Below are positions 8,353-17,440 of a stretch of DNA of 64,000 nucleotides, in pieces. Source of the DNA: Stenotrophomonas humi (GTDB lineage Bacteria; Pseudomonadota; Gammaproteobacteria; Xanthomonadales; Xanthomonadaceae); NCBI RefSeq assembly GCF_001431415.1, contig NZ_LDJI01000031.1, positions 24,403 to 88,402 on the forward strand, read 5' to 3'. Below the pieces are notes generated by a model. That model saw only the letters and a list, made by a program, of their open reading frames with translations. It ran no database searches and was not told the origin of the DNA. Numbering within the stretch: the stretch's first letter is position 1; every line of letters starts with the position of its first letter. The position numbers were made by a program, and so were the translations under genes.

Positions 8353-8662
8353 CCCTTCTCCCGCGTGCTGGGGGAAGGTGCCCGAAGGGCCGAAGGGGGG
8401 CTTTGGCTTTTGTTGTTGCTGGCGCCTTGGTCTCTCATGAGCAGCAGTTGCAACAACAAGATCAAAATCACAGGCCTTCGCTTCCCTTCGGGGAGCGAGC
8501 TACCTGGTCTCGTCGAGAAACGACGCACATCCGTGTGTGCCGCCCCGTGGGGGCTTATCTGCGGGCTCCGTCGCTGCGGAAGGGGCCCGGTGAGGCGAAG
8601 GCCAAAGCCAGAGCCAAAGCTGCCCTCACCCCAAGCCCTCTCCCGCAAGCGGGAGAGGGGCT
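8353..8662. repeat. Composite REP-like repeat region before gltX
   Basis: The left unit at 8353-8400 (CCCTTCTCCCGCGTGCTGGG and a GAAGGTGCCCGAAGGG-like tail) and the right unit at 8634-8662 (AGCCCTCTCCCG, CAAG, CGGGAGAGGGGCT) are hairpins of the REP class that recurs in this window. Between them, GCTTTGGC near 8400 is mirrored by GCCAAAGC near 8600, so the whole block has imperfect dyad structure. I find no gene in 8324-8731. Confidence 0.55.
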
Positions 8663-8731
8663 TCAGGCCTTGCCACGGCGTCAATGCGGGCGAAGGGGTA
8701 AAATGCCGCGATTCCCACTTCTGCGCCTGTC

Positions 8732-10135
8732 ATGACCGTTCGCACTCGTTTTGCCCCCAGTCCCACCGGCTACCTGCACATTGGTGGCGCCCGCACTGCG
8801 CTTTACTGCTGGCTGGAGGCCCGTCACCGTGGCGGCGAGTTCGTGCTGCGCATCGAAGACACCGACCGTGAGCGCAGCACCCAGGCGGCCATCGATGCCA
8901 TCCTGGAGGCGATGGAATGGCTGGGCCTGGGCTATGACGAAGGCCCGATCTACCAGACCGAGCGCGTCGCCCGCTACAAGGAAGTGGCCGAGCAGCTGAT
9001 CGCCGACGGCAAGGCCTACTACGCCTATGAGACCCGGGAAGAGCTGGACGCGATGCGCGAAGCGGCGATGGCCAAGCAGGAAAAGCCGCGCTACAACGGC
9101 GCTGCCCGCGAGCTGAAGCTGGCTTACAGGGACGACCCGAACCGCGTCATCCGCTTCAAGAATCCGCTCGACGGCACCGTGGTGTTCGACGACCTGATCA
9201 AGGGCAAGATCGAAATCGCCAACAGCGAGCTGGATGACATGGTCATCTTCCGTCCGGACGGTTACCCCACCTACAACTTCGCGGTGGTGGTGGACGATTG
9301 GGACATGAAGATCAATGAGGTCATCCGCGGCGATGACCACATCAACAACACTCCGCGCCAGATCAACCTGTACGAAGCCATCGGCGCCCCGGTGCCGAAG
9401 TTCGGCCACATGCCGATGATCCTGGACGAGCAGGGCGCCAAGCTGTCCAAGCGCACCGGCGCGGCCGATGTCATGCAGTACAAGGACGCCGGCTACCTGC
9501 CCGAAGCGCTGCTGAGCTACCTGGCCCGCCTGGGCTGGTCGCACGGTGACCAGGAGATCTTCACCCGCCAGGAGCTGATCGACCTGTTCGACGTGACCAA
9601 CTGCAACTCCAAGGCCGCGCGCCTGGACATGGCCAAGCTGGGCTGGGTGAACCAGCACTTCCTGAAGAGCGAAGATCCGGCGGCCATCGCCCCGCAGTTG
9701 GTTTACCAGCTGGAAAAGCTGGGCCTGGAGGTTGCTGCGGGCCCGGCGCCGGTGGACGTGGTCATCGCCCTGCGCGAGCGCGTGCAGACGCTGAAGGAAA
9801 TGGCCGAGAAGGCGGTGGTCTGGTACACGCCGCTGACCGAATACGACGAGGCTGCCGTGGCCAAGCATTTCAAGCCCGGTACCGATGCGCCGCTGGCCAA
9901 GGCCCGCGAGCTGCTGGCTGCGCTGCCGGAATGGACCGCCGAAAGCGTGTCGGCTGCGTTGCATGACACCGCCACACAGCTGGAAATGGGCATGGGCAAG
10001 GTGGCGCAGCCGCTGCGCGTGGCCATCACCGGTACCCAGGTCAGTCCTGACATTTCCCATACCGTATATCTGGCGGGCCGCGACGAGGCCTTGAAACGCA
10101 TCGACGCCGCACTCATCAAGATCCCAACGGCCTGA
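8732..10135 (+). CDS. gltX: Glutamate--tRNA ligase
   Basis: Class I aminoacyl-tRNA synthetase that charges tRNA-Glu. The 467-residue protein starts MTVRTRFAPSPTGYLHIGG, with the HIGH-type motif (LHIG), then FVLRIEDTDRERS, the catalytic-domain DDWDMKINEVIRGDDH and the KMSKS-type loop KLSKRTGA near residue 240. The C-terminal anticodon-binding region continues to residue 467, the usual length for bacterial GltX. It is followed 13 bp later by the zur-like gene, so the two may be co-transcribed. Confidence 0.97.
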   Translation: MTVRTRFAPSPTGYLHIGGARTALYCWLEARHRGGEFVLRIEDTDRERSTQAAIDAILEAMEWLGLGYDEGPIYQTERVARYKEVAEQLIADGKAYYAYETREELDAMREAAMAKQEKPRYNGAARELKLAYRDDPNRVIRFKNPLDGTVVFDDLIKGKIEIANSELDDMVIFRPDGYPTYNFAVVVDDWDMKINEVIRGDDHINNTPRQINLYEAIGAPVPKFGHMPMILDEQGAKLSKRTGAADVMQYKDAGYLPEALLSYLARLGWSHGDQEIFTRQELIDLFDVTNCNSKAARLDMAKLGWVNQHFLKSEDPAAIAPQLVYQLEKLGLEVAAGPAPVDVVIALRERVQTLKEMAEKAVVWYTPLTEYDEAAVAKHFKPGTDAPLAKARELLAALPEWTAESVSAALHDTATQLEMGMGKVAQPLRVAITGTQVSPDISHTVYLAGRDEALKRIDAALIKIPTA

Positions 10136-10148
10136 TCCCGAGGTAGAC

Positions 10149-10634
10149 ATGACCGACACACACTCCTGTACCGCCCCGCACCACCACGTCCAGGACGCGG
10201 CGGACTTTGTCGCGGTGGTCGAACGGGTGTGCCGTGAGCGCGGACTGCGGCTGACCCCGATCCGCGCCAACGTGCTGCGCCTGATCGCCGAGGCGGGCAA
10301 GCCGGTCAAAGCCTACGAGCTGCTGGAGTGGGTGCGTGAAGGCAAGGGCGTCGGTGCCGACGCCCCGCCGACGGTTTACCGCGCGCTGGATTTCCTGATG
10401 GCCAACGGCTTCGTGCACAAGCTGTCATCGGTCAACTCGTTCGTCGCCTGCCACCATCCCAGCAGCAACCAGCACTCGGTGCCGTTCCTGATCTGCGACC
10501 GGTGCCACAGCGCGGTGGAGCTGGAAGACCGTGACATCGTCCGACAGCTGGAAACCCGCGCCAAGGAGCTGGGTTTCAAACCGCAGGCGCAGACGCTGGA
10601 AGTGCACGGGTTGTGTGCGAACTGCGCCGGGTGA
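10149..10634 (+). CDS. zur: Fur-family regulator, Zur type (zinc uptake repressor)
   Basis: A 161-residue Fur-family repressor. The N-terminal winged helix (about residues 20-100) contains RLTPIRANVLRLIAEAGKPV and PPTVYRALDFLMANGFVH. The dimerisation domain carries the metal ligands HHPSSNQH and CDRCHSAVELED, with a second CxxC (CANC) near the C-terminus for the structural zinc. The region between, with the acidic ED pair, resembles Zur rather than Fur or PerR, and an extra His-rich N-terminus (HSCTAPHHH) may bind zinc. A near-consensus Zur box in this window (20346-20362) is a probable target. It follows gltX by 13 bp. Confidence 0.88.
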   Translation: MTDTHSCTAPHHHVQDAADFVAVVERVCRERGLRLTPIRANVLRLIAEAGKPVKAYELLEWVREGKGVGADAPPTVYRALDFLMANGFVHKLSSVNSFVACHHPSSNQHSVPFLICDRCHSAVELEDRDIVRQLETRAKELGFKPQAQTLEVHGLCANCAG

Positions 10635-10656
10635 GGGTTTGATTCGCTGCACGAAG

Positions 10657-10683
10657 AAAAGCCGCGCATAGCGCGGCTTTTTT
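10657..10683 (+). terminator. Rho-independent terminator after zur
   Basis: AAAAGCCGCGC, loop ATA, GCGCGGCTTTTTT. The stem is perfect with a T run, and the A-rich left arm makes it work for leftward transcription too. Confidence 0.9.
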
Positions 10684-10712
10684 GTGCCCAATGCCAGGAC
10701 GTCAGGCTTTTG

Positions 10713-10838
10713 CAGGAGCGGCATCAGCCGCGAAGCCGCTGCCGCTTACGATGTATGCAGCTTGCCATCTGACAATGTTGGATGGCGGTTGTTCCTGCGC
10801 TGGGAGAACCGTCAGCTTCGCGGTCGAGGCCGTTCCTG
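10713..10838. repeat. Inverted pair of REP-like GGAGCGGC...GCCGCGAAG units
   Basis: A GGAGCGGCATCAGCCGCGAA unit at 10713-10738 and a reverse-oriented copy (CTTCGCGGTCGAGGCCGTTC) at 10813-10838. They lie between the convergent ends of zur and the amidohydrolase gene. Related units occur at 54707-54731 and 58967-58990. Confidence 0.6.
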
Positions 10839-10851
10839 TAAACGCAGGCCG

Positions 10852-12552
10852 CTACGGCGATGGTTCAGAGCTGTAAACCACTTCGCCATCCTTGATGGTC
10901 TGCAGCACCTTGATCGTATGCAGCTGCAGGCGGGCGATGGTCAGCGGGTTGTCCGACAGCACCACCAGGTCCGCACGCTTGCCCACTTCAATCGAGCCTT
11001 TGCTGGCCTGTTCCGAGTACTGCTCGGCTGCCCACAAGGTGATCGACTTCATGGCCTGTTCCGGCGTCACCCGCTGATCCGGGCCGAGGATGTAGCCGCT
11101 GCGCGTGGTGCGGTTGACGGTGGCGTCCAGCACACGCATCGAATCCGGGAACACCACCGGTGCATCGTGATGCGAGGTGAACTTCATGCCGGCATCCAGC
11201 ACCCAACGCGTGGGTGAGATGTTCTCGGCGCGCTCCGGGCCCAGCACCGACTCGCGGTGCCAATCGCCCCAGTAATAGGTGTGCATCGGGAACAGCGACG
11301 GGAAGATGCCGAGCTTGCGGATTTCAGCCACCTGATCCCTGCGCAGGGTCTGCCCGTGAATCAGCACCGGCATCAGGTGCTTGTCAGGATGCGCGGCTTC
11401 GGCAGCGGCAACCGCGTGGATGAGCTGGTCAATCGCGGCGTCACCGTTGGCATGGGCCAGCACCTGCCAGCCGTGGCCCCAGGCCTGGCTGATCAGGTCG
11501 TTGACCTTGGCATCGGGGAACGCCGGGTAGCCGGCATAGTCCGGCTTCTCACCTTCCGGAACCTTGTAGTACGGCTTGCTCAGCCATGCGGTCTTGCCCT
11601 GCGGTGAGCCGTCCAGACTGATTTTCACTCCGCCGATGCGGAAGTGATCGGTGTAGTTCAGGCCATACAGGGGGCCCTGCATTGCCGGGTTGTGAAGGGC
11701 AACTTCGATATCGGGATAGGCCACCACATCGATCTTCAGCTTGCCGGCCTTGGCTGCCAGCGGTAGCAGTTGCAGGGTGCCAGCGTCGGTCTTGCCATCC
11801 TGCGCGGTGGTGTAGCCGTACTTCATGTACAGCGCCTGCCCGGCTTCGAGCATGGCCAGCGATTGTTCCAGGGTCATCGCCGGCATCAGCTTGGCCAGCG
11901 CGAGGTTGTGCGCGCTTTCTTCAAGCACACCATCGGGAATATTGCTGCCCGGTTCGCGGCGGATCACGCCGCCGGGAGGATTGGGTGTGTCGGCGTTGAT
12001 GCCGGCCAGTTCCAGTGCCTTGCTGTTGTAGGCGCCGAGATGACCCGACTGGTGCATCAGGATGATCGGGATGTCGGTGGCGATTGCATCCAGGTCCTGG
12101 CGGGTGGGATGACGCTGTTCGGCCAGTTGCGAATCGTCGTAGCCGAAGCCGATCAGCACCTTGTAGCCCTCGGGCGTGGTCGGATGTGCGCGGAACTCAC
12201 GCATGATCTTCTGCAGCGCCGGAATGGAATTGCCCTCGCCATCGGGCGCCGGCAGCAGGTTGGCCGACAGTGCCTGCAGGCCCACGCCGGACACATGCCC
12301 ATGGGCATCGATGAAGCCGGGGGTCAGGGTCTGTCCTTGCAGATCTACCAGTCGCGCATCCGGGCTGAAGGCACGCGCGGCTTTGCGGGTACCGACGAAG
12401 GCGATGCTGCCGTCGCGGACCACCACGGCTTCAGCCTGTGGCTGACGGTCGTTCATGGTGATGATCGGGCCGCCGGCATACAGCGTATCGGCGTGTGCGG
12501 CTGCGTTGACCATCAATGCGGCCAGGACCGAAACGGTCAGCTGCAATCTCAT
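10852..12552 (-). CDS. Secreted amidohydrolase (amidohydrolase_3/YtcJ type)
   Basis: A 566-residue exported metal-dependent hydrolase. The ATG at 12552 gives a signal peptide (MRLQLTVSVLAALMVNAAAHA) and is preferred over the upstream frame, which lacks one. The amidohydrolase_3 features follow in order: TLYAGGPIITMNDRQPQAEAV, the metal-binding GFIDAHGHVSG, KISLDGSPQGKTA, AHANGDAAIDQ, and the C-terminal EVGKRADLVVLSDNP. Members hydrolyse amide or related bonds; the substrate is unknown. It is monocistronic and converges with zur. Confidence 0.88.
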   Translation of the reverse strand: MRLQLTVSVLAALMVNAAAHADTLYAGGPIITMNDRQPQAEAVVVRDGSIAFVGTRKAARAFSPDARLVDLQGQTLTPGFIDAHGHVSGVGLQALSANLLPAPDGEGNSIPALQKIMREFRAHPTTPEGYKVLIGFGYDDSQLAEQRHPTRQDLDAIATDIPIILMHQSGHLGAYNSKALELAGINADTPNPPGGVIRREPGSNIPDGVLEESAHNLALAKLMPAMTLEQSLAMLEAGQALYMKYGYTTAQDGKTDAGTLQLLPLAAKAGKLKIDVVAYPDIEVALHNPAMQGPLYGLNYTDHFRIGGVKISLDGSPQGKTAWLSKPYYKVPEGEKPDYAGYPAFPDAKVNDLISQAWGHGWQVLAHANGDAAIDQLIHAVAAAEAAHPDKHLMPVLIHGQTLRRDQVAEIRKLGIFPSLFPMHTYYWGDWHRESVLGPERAENISPTRWVLDAGMKFTSHHDAPVVFPDSMRVLDATVNRTTRSGYILGPDQRVTPEQAMKSITLWAAEQYSEQASKGSIEVGKRADLVVLSDNPLTIARLQLHTIKVLQTIKDGEVVYSSEPSP

Positions 12553-12810
12553 CGGGATTCTCCGGAACCATAAGCGATCCGGAGAGCCTAGCCTAACCAC
12601 GGCGAAGCGGACGTGGAAAGATCGTCGCAGTACGCAGGGGCGGCACCGGCAGTGGCATTCGCGCTGCGCTTTCCCGGTTGGCGCAGCGCATCCGTGAATG
12701 GCGCAACCTGCCGGAAATTCGCCGAGATGGCGGTGACGAGGCGCCACCGTCTACGGAACGCTCGGGATGCGCCATGCTTGCTCTGGCGGGATATCCAGGC
12801 CTGTGCAGGC

Positions 12811-13923
12811 TCAGTTCGATGCGACTGGCTGCGGCGTGGCGGCGGTATCCACCTGCACGATGACCGACATGCCGGGACGCAGGCGAGAGGCCAATGCCTG
12901 GCCCGGATCGATGGCGATCCGGATCGGCAGGCGCTGCACCACCTTGGTGAAGTTGCCGCTGGCATTGTCGGGCTTGAGCACCGAGAACTCCGAGCCGGTG
13001 GCCGGCGCGATCTGTTGGATCCGTCCGTGCAGTTTCCTGCCCTTGAACGCATCAACAGTGAAGGTTGCCGGTTGGCCGATCTCCATGTTCCAGGTCTGGC
13101 CCTCCTTGAAGTTGGCGACAACCCACAGGTTGTCCGGCACCAGGAACAGCAATTGACTGCCGGCGGTGACGTACTGGCCCAGGCGCACCGAAGCCTCGGA
13201 AACCTGGCCATCACGAGGCGCCTTGATCACCGTGTTGTCCAGGTCGATCTGCGCCAGCTTCAGCGCCGCTTCGGCGTTGGCGACCTTGGCTTCCAGCCCG
13301 CGGCGTGACACCTGCGTGGCGGTGAGGTTTTCCTTGGCGATCTGGATGGAGGCCTGCGATTGCGCCACGCTGGCGTTGGAGGACTGCACGCTGGCGCGCA
13401 GCTTGTCGCGATCACTGTTGGACACCAGTTGCTGGGCAGCCAGTTGCTCGTAGCGGTGCAGTTCGGTCTGGCTCTGTTGCTGCTGCGCACGGCCAGCGGA
13501 GAGATTGGCCTGGGCCGACGCGATCTGCGCACGGTTCTGCGCCTGGCTCTGGTCGGAGTTGGCCAGTTGCGCCCGGGCATCAGCCAGCGCGGCTTCGGCC
13601 TGCTGCACGTGCTGCCGGTAGATGCGCTGATCGATCTGCAGCAGCGGTTGGCCTTGCTTGACGTAGTCGAAATCCTTGACCAGCACGTCGGTGACATAGC
13701 CGTTGACCTGTGGCGCCAGCACGGTGACCTGGCCGCGCACATAGGCGTTGTCGGTGTGCATGGTGCTGCTGTTGAACGGCCACAGCTGCCACGCGCGCAG
13801 GATCAGGGTCAGCCCGATCAGCGCGATCACGATCATCACCACCACGCTGACGCGGCTGGGGCGGTTGTACTTGGACACGGCTACCGGAGTTTCGGTGGTG
13901 GGGGTGTCGGTGTTGTCGCTCAT
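12811..13923 (-). CDS. HlyD/EmrA-family membrane fusion protein
   Basis: Periplasmic adaptor of a tripartite drug efflux pump. The 370-residue protein has a cytoplasmic N-terminus, one membrane helix (about residues 28-48, VSVVVMIVIALIGLTLILRAW), a barrel-sandwich/lipoyl half-motif (DNAYVRGQVTVLAPQVNGYV), a long alpha-helical hairpin rich in Ala/Gln (about 90-210), and the second lipoyl half (VIKAPRDGQVSEASVRLGQYV). This is EmrA architecture. It overlaps the upstream MFS gene by 4 bp (ATGA), so they form one operon with the TetR gene. An outer-membrane partner is not encoded beside it. Confidence 0.9.
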   Translation of the reverse strand: MSDNTDTPTTETPVAVSKYNRPSRVSVVVMIVIALIGLTLILRAWQLWPFNSSTMHTDNAYVRGQVTVLAPQVNGYVTDVLVKDFDYVKQGQPLLQIDQRIYRQHVQQAEAALADARAQLANSDQSQAQNRAQIASAQANLSAGRAQQQQSQTELHRYEQLAAQQLVSNSDRDKLRASVQSSNASVAQSQASIQIAKENLTATQVSRRGLEAKVANAEAALKLAQIDLDNTVIKAPRDGQVSEASVRLGQYVTAGSQLLFLVPDNLWVVANFKEGQTWNMEIGQPATFTVDAFKGRKLHGRIQQIAPATGSEFSVLKPDNASGNFTKVVQRLPIRIAIDPGQALASRLRPGMSVIVQVDTAATPQPVASN

Positions 13924-15590
13924 GGGGAGCCTCGGTTCGAGGATGTAGCGGCCTTCCGGGGCCGGAGGAATTGTTTGACGCGTGGATCGCGGGACATCAC
14001 TTCCAGCAGCAGCCAGCTGAGAAAGCCGATGGCGATCCAGCCGCTGAGCGCGAACACGTCATTGAACGCGCGGACATTGGCTTCACGCTTGGCTGTCGCG
14101 GCGAGTGCGGCGTTGCCCTGCGCCTTGAGTTGCACCGGGTCGGTGATCAGGCGCGAGTAACTTTGCTGCTGTTGTTGCAGACGTTGCGCGACCTGCGGGT
14201 CGGCCGCGTTGACATGGCTGACCAGCCCGGTTGAATACACATGCTCACGGTGCAGCTGGTAGCTGCCCAGCAGCGCAGAGCCGGTGAGACTGGCGAAGTT
14301 CTGGGTCAGTGACAGGATCACGACGAACGACACGATGTGATCCAGCCCGCGTGCCAGTGCCTGCTGTATGCCGATCAACATCAGCGGGCCCATGAACATG
14401 CCACTGCCAACGGCAGCCAGAAACTGGCTCAGGGCAAAGTCCATCGGCCTGTCCATGCTGGTGCGGTGCTGATCCAGGAATGCCGCGCTGCCAAGCAGGA
14501 TGATCGAAGCCAACAGCTGCGGGATCAGTGCCTTTGGCCCGAAGGTCAGCGCACTGATGGTGATGCCCACCAGCACGCCGCACAGAATCACGCCGAACAG
14601 CGGCGCCATCTGGTCAGGCCCCATGCCGAGCGTGCGCATCATGGTGACCATGCCGTAGTTCTGCTCGTTGGTCAGGAAGCGGATCAGGAACGCGCCAACG
14701 ATGAAACGCAGCATCGTCGGGCCCAGCAGCCAGCGCACCTGCAGTAGCGGGTTGCGCCGCTGTTGTTCGATGCACAGCCCGGTGGCCAGCAGCACCACCG
14801 CGCCGGCAAGCGCCCAGCCCAGCCACGGTGTGTCGAACCACCAGCGCAGGAAGCCCTGGTTGAGCACCACGACGATCAGCGCCAAGCCCGGCGCGAGCAG
14901 GGCGAAGGTGAGGAAGTCGGTGCGTTCAAAGGCCTTGATCTGGATGCCCGGAGGCAACTTCAGCAGCACCACGGCAGCAAACGCGCACAGCGCCAGACCG
15001 GCCTCGAACAGATACAGGTTCTGCCATTCACCGCGGTCCAGCAGGCCGGAGGAAATCAGCCAGGCAACCGGCGTGGCCAGCATCGACAGACTCATGCCTA
15101 CTACCAGCATCTGCCCCACGTATTTGCGCGGTAGTGCCTGTAGCATGTACAGCACGCCCAGCGTGGTGCAGGCGGCGCCGGCAAAGCCGCTGCCGGCGCG
15201 TACCAGCAAGGTGGTGGCAAGGCTGCCGACGAACAGATGCAGCACCGCCAATGCCGCGTATACGCCCAGCCCGATTTCGGCGAACAGCAACAGGCCATAT
15301 TCCTGGCGGAATTTGAATACCAGCAAGTTGGCGCTGACATTGACCATCAAGTACGCCGCGACCAGCCAACTGGCCTCGGTGGCCTGCAGCCCCATCTGCC
15401 CGGTGATCAATGGCAGATTGGCGCTGATGAGCGCATTGCCCAGCCCACCGGTGAGCGCTACCAGTATCGCGATCAGCGCGTAGGCGGCACGCCGATGCGG
15501 CGGATGCCAGGGCATGGATGCGCCACCAGGGAGGGTGGGTTTTTCGTGGTCTTCCCAATCCGGAATGGGCTTGAGCGGCTTCATGGTCAT
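13920..15590 (-). CDS. MFS drug efflux transporter (EmrB/QacA, 14-TM type)
   Basis: A 556-residue proton-driven exporter of the DHA2 family. About 14 hydrophobic segments run from residue 35 (AAYALIAILVALTGGLGNALI) to about 535. Motif C-like LVRAGSGFAGAACTTLGVL is present, and the C-terminal part holds a large loop before the last helix as in EmrB. It is coupled by ATGA overlaps to the TetR gene upstream and the EmrA-like gene downstream, making a regulator-pump-adaptor operon. Substrates cannot be told from sequence; hydrophobic toxins or antibiotics are typical of the family. Confidence 0.9.
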   Translation of the reverse strand: MTMKPLKPIPDWEDHEKPTLPGGASMPWHPPHRRAAYALIAILVALTGGLGNALISANLPLITGQMGLQATEASWLVAAYLMVNVSANLLVFKFRQEYGLLLFAEIGLGVYAALAVLHLFVGSLATTLLVRAGSGFAGAACTTLGVLYMLQALPRKYVGQMLVVGMSLSMLATPVAWLISSGLLDRGEWQNLYLFEAGLALCAFAAVVLLKLPPGIQIKAFERTDFLTFALLAPGLALIVVVLNQGFLRWWFDTPWLGWALAGAVVLLATGLCIEQQRRNPLLQVRWLLGPTMLRFIVGAFLIRFLTNEQNYGMVTMMRTLGMGPDQMAPLFGVILCGVLVGITISALTFGPKALIPQLLASIILLGSAAFLDQHRTSMDRPMDFALSQFLAAVGSGMFMGPLMLIGIQQALARGLDHIVSFVVILSLTQNFASLTGSALLGSYQLHREHVYSTGLVSHVNAADPQVAQRLQQQQQSYSRLITDPVQLKAQGNAALAATAKREANVRAFNDVFALSGWIAIGFLSWLLLEVMSRDPRVKQFLRPRKAATSSNRGSP

Positions 15591-16150
15591 TGCCCGGCCG
15601 CCGGTTCGGCCAGGCCCGGACGCAGCAGCTGCAATGCGCGGCGGGCGAGTACGGCACGCTCGGCGCGGGTGCGCCCGCGCAATGCTGCCCCCAGCATGCT
15701 GGAGATCAGCGACACATCAACCAATTGCATGTCCTGTCGGCACAGGCCGGCGGCCTTGGCGCGCAACAGGGCCGGCTCCATCAACTGCAGGATGTGTTGA
15801 CGCGCGGTGCTGATGGCCGGGCTGTCCTGGTCCACTGCACGCCAATAGTCAGCCAGGGCAGGGGATTCGACGATACGCGCGGCCATGCCATCGATGACCT
15901 CGAAAAAGGCGTCGTCACGATCACCCAGTTCGACCAGGTGGTCCTCCAGTCGTTTGACGGTGCGTTCCAGCATGGCGCCGACCAGCGAGGCCCGATCCGG
16001 GAAGTTGCGGTACAGCGTGGCGCGGCCGACACCGGCACGCTCGACCACCAGATCCAGTGGGGCGGTGATGCCGTGTTCGCCGAACACGGCATCGGCCGCG
16101 TCCAGCAGCAGGGCGCGGCGCGCGGCGGCGTCGGAGCGGGTTGAAGTCAT
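15587..16150 (-). CDS. TetR-family repressor of the adjacent efflux operon
   Basis: A 187-residue TetR regulator. The N-terminal HTH (about residues 10-55: AARRALLLDAADAVFGEHGI, VVERAGVGRATLYRNFPDRA) is typical, and the C-terminal ligand domain has a conserved TetR_C-like helix set (ADYWRAVDQDSPAISTARQH). It is the first gene of the tetR-MFS-HlyD operon. A CGGACA-N4-TGTCCG palindrome sits 13-28 bp upstream of the start and is the likely autoregulatory operator. The inducer would be a pump substrate. Confidence 0.9.
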   Translation of the reverse strand: MTSTRSDAAARRALLLDAADAVFGEHGITAPLDLVVERAGVGRATLYRNFPDRASLVGAMLERTVKRLEDHLVELGDRDDAFFEVIDGMAARIVESPALADYWRAVDQDSPAISTARQHILQLMEPALLRAKAAGLCRQDMQLVDVSLISSMLGAALRGRTRAERAVLARRALQLLRPGLAEPAAGQ

Positions 16151-16162
16151 GCCAACATGATC

Positions 16163-16178
16163 CGGACAAAAATGTCCG
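16163..16178. promoter_or_regulatory. Candidate TetR operator (CGGACA-AAAA-TGTCCG)
   Basis: A perfect 6-bp inverted repeat with an AAAA centre just upstream of the tetR start. The GGACA-N4-TGTCC type is common for TetR repressors of efflux operons. It would allow joint control of the three-gene operon. Confidence 0.6.
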
Positions 16179-16225
16179 ATTTCAACCAGCGCGTTCTGAA
16201 ACAGCCGTTGAGACTTCTGTACGGT

Positions 16226-17440
16226 TCAGTTGTTGACGGCTGCCGCGCGCGTTACCGGCGCCTCGCGGATGGGCAGGTTGACCAGGGCTGCGACAACCGC
16301 CAATGCCATGTCGCCGTACCACATCCAGCTGTAATCGCCGCCATATTCCAGCGCCACGCCGCCCAACCACGCACCGAAGAAGCCACCGATTTGGTGCGAG
16401 AGCAGGGTCAGGCCGAACAGCGTGCCCATGTGGCGCGGCCCGAACAGCTTGCCGACCAGGCCCGCCGTGGGCGGCACGGTCGCCAACCAGGTGAAACCCA
16501 GGGCCGCTGCAAAGACATAGAACGTAGTCGGTGTTGGCGGCGAAACCAGGTACACCGCAATCAGCACCGCGCGGCTCAGGTACATCCAGAACAGCAGCCA
16601 CTTCATGCGGAAGCGCTCGCCCAACGCGCCGATGGTCAGGCTGCCGGCAACGTTGAACAGGCCAATCAGTGCGATGGAAATCGACGACACCGTCGGTGAA
16701 AGGCCGCACATGGCGATCTCACTGGGCAGGTGCGTCACCAGAAAAGCGATATGCACGCCGCAGGTGAAAAAGCCCAGGTGCAGGCACCAGTAGCTGCGCT
16801 CGCGCAGCGCTTTGCGCAGCTGCAGCCTGAGGCTTTCCTCGCCCAGCCCGGCTTCCGCGCGCGGGGCGCGTTTGCGCAGCGGCCATGCCAATGGCAACGA
16901 CAGCAGCACGATCACCGCCAGCGCATACAGCGTGCGCACCCAGCCGAACGCGGTAAGCAGCAGCTGTACCAGCGGCGCGAACAGGAACTGGCCCAGCGAG
17001 CCACCCGCGTTGATGATGCCCGCCGCCATCGAACGCTTGTGCGCGGGAATGCGCCAGCTGCTGGCACCGATCAATACCGAAAAACTGCCAGCGCCGGCAC
17101 CGGCAGCCATCAACAGGCCGAAGCTGAGATTGAGCCCCCAGGTGCTTGGCATCATCGTCGCGGCGACAAGGCCGACGGCAAGCAGCACACCGCCACTTAC
17201 CAGCACAGGCAATGGCCCGCGTTGATCTGCCAGCGCACCGAACAACGGCTGCACGGCACCCCAGACGAACTGGCCGATCGCCAGCGAAAAGCTGATCTGG
17301 GCGATGCTCAATCCGGTGGAGGCATTGATGGGATCGATCAACAGGCCACTGGTCTGGCGTACGCCCATCGTGACCATCAGGATGGCTGATGCGGCCAGCA
17401 GCAGGCCCCAGGGTGTGCGCGCCAAGGGCGTCGTGCTCAT
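16226..17440 (-). CDS. MFS transporter (12-TM)
   Basis: A 404-residue major facilitator protein with about 12 membrane helices, beginning GLLLAASAILMVTMGVRQTSG. The DQRGP loop between helices 2 and 3 (FGALADQRGPLPVLVSG) is the MFS motif A position. Helix 11 has a long Gly-rich GLTLLSHQIGGFFGAWLGG. It resembles the anion/monocarboxylate-type or CynX-like permeases; the substrate is not clear. It overlaps the marR-like gene by 4 bp (ATGA) and is presumably controlled by it. Confidence 0.85.
   Translation of the reverse strand: MSTTPLARTPWGLLLAASAILMVTMGVRQTSGLLIDPINASTGLSIAQISFSLAIGQFVWGAVQPLFGALADQRGPLPVLVSGGVLLAVGLVAATMMPSTWGLNLSFGLLMAAGAGAGSFSVLIGASSWRIPAHKRSMAAGIINAGGSLGQFLFAPLVQLLLTAFGWVRTLYALAVIVLLSLPLAWPLRKRAPRAEAGLGEESLRLQLRKALRERSYWCLHLGFFTCGVHIAFLVTHLPSEIAMCGLSPTVSSISIALIGLFNVAGSLTIGALGERFRMKWLLFWMYLSRAVLIAVYLVSPPTPTTFYVFAAALGFTWLATVPPTAGLVGKLFGPRHMGTLFGLTLLSHQIGGFFGAWLGGVALEYGGDYSWMWYGDMALAVVAALVNLPIREAPVTRAAAVNN

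Noticed and set aside
12553..12810. Possible short gene between the amidohydrolase and HlyD-like genes
   Set aside because: Only frames that are extensions of neighbours or shadows were seen, none with a sensible start or composition.
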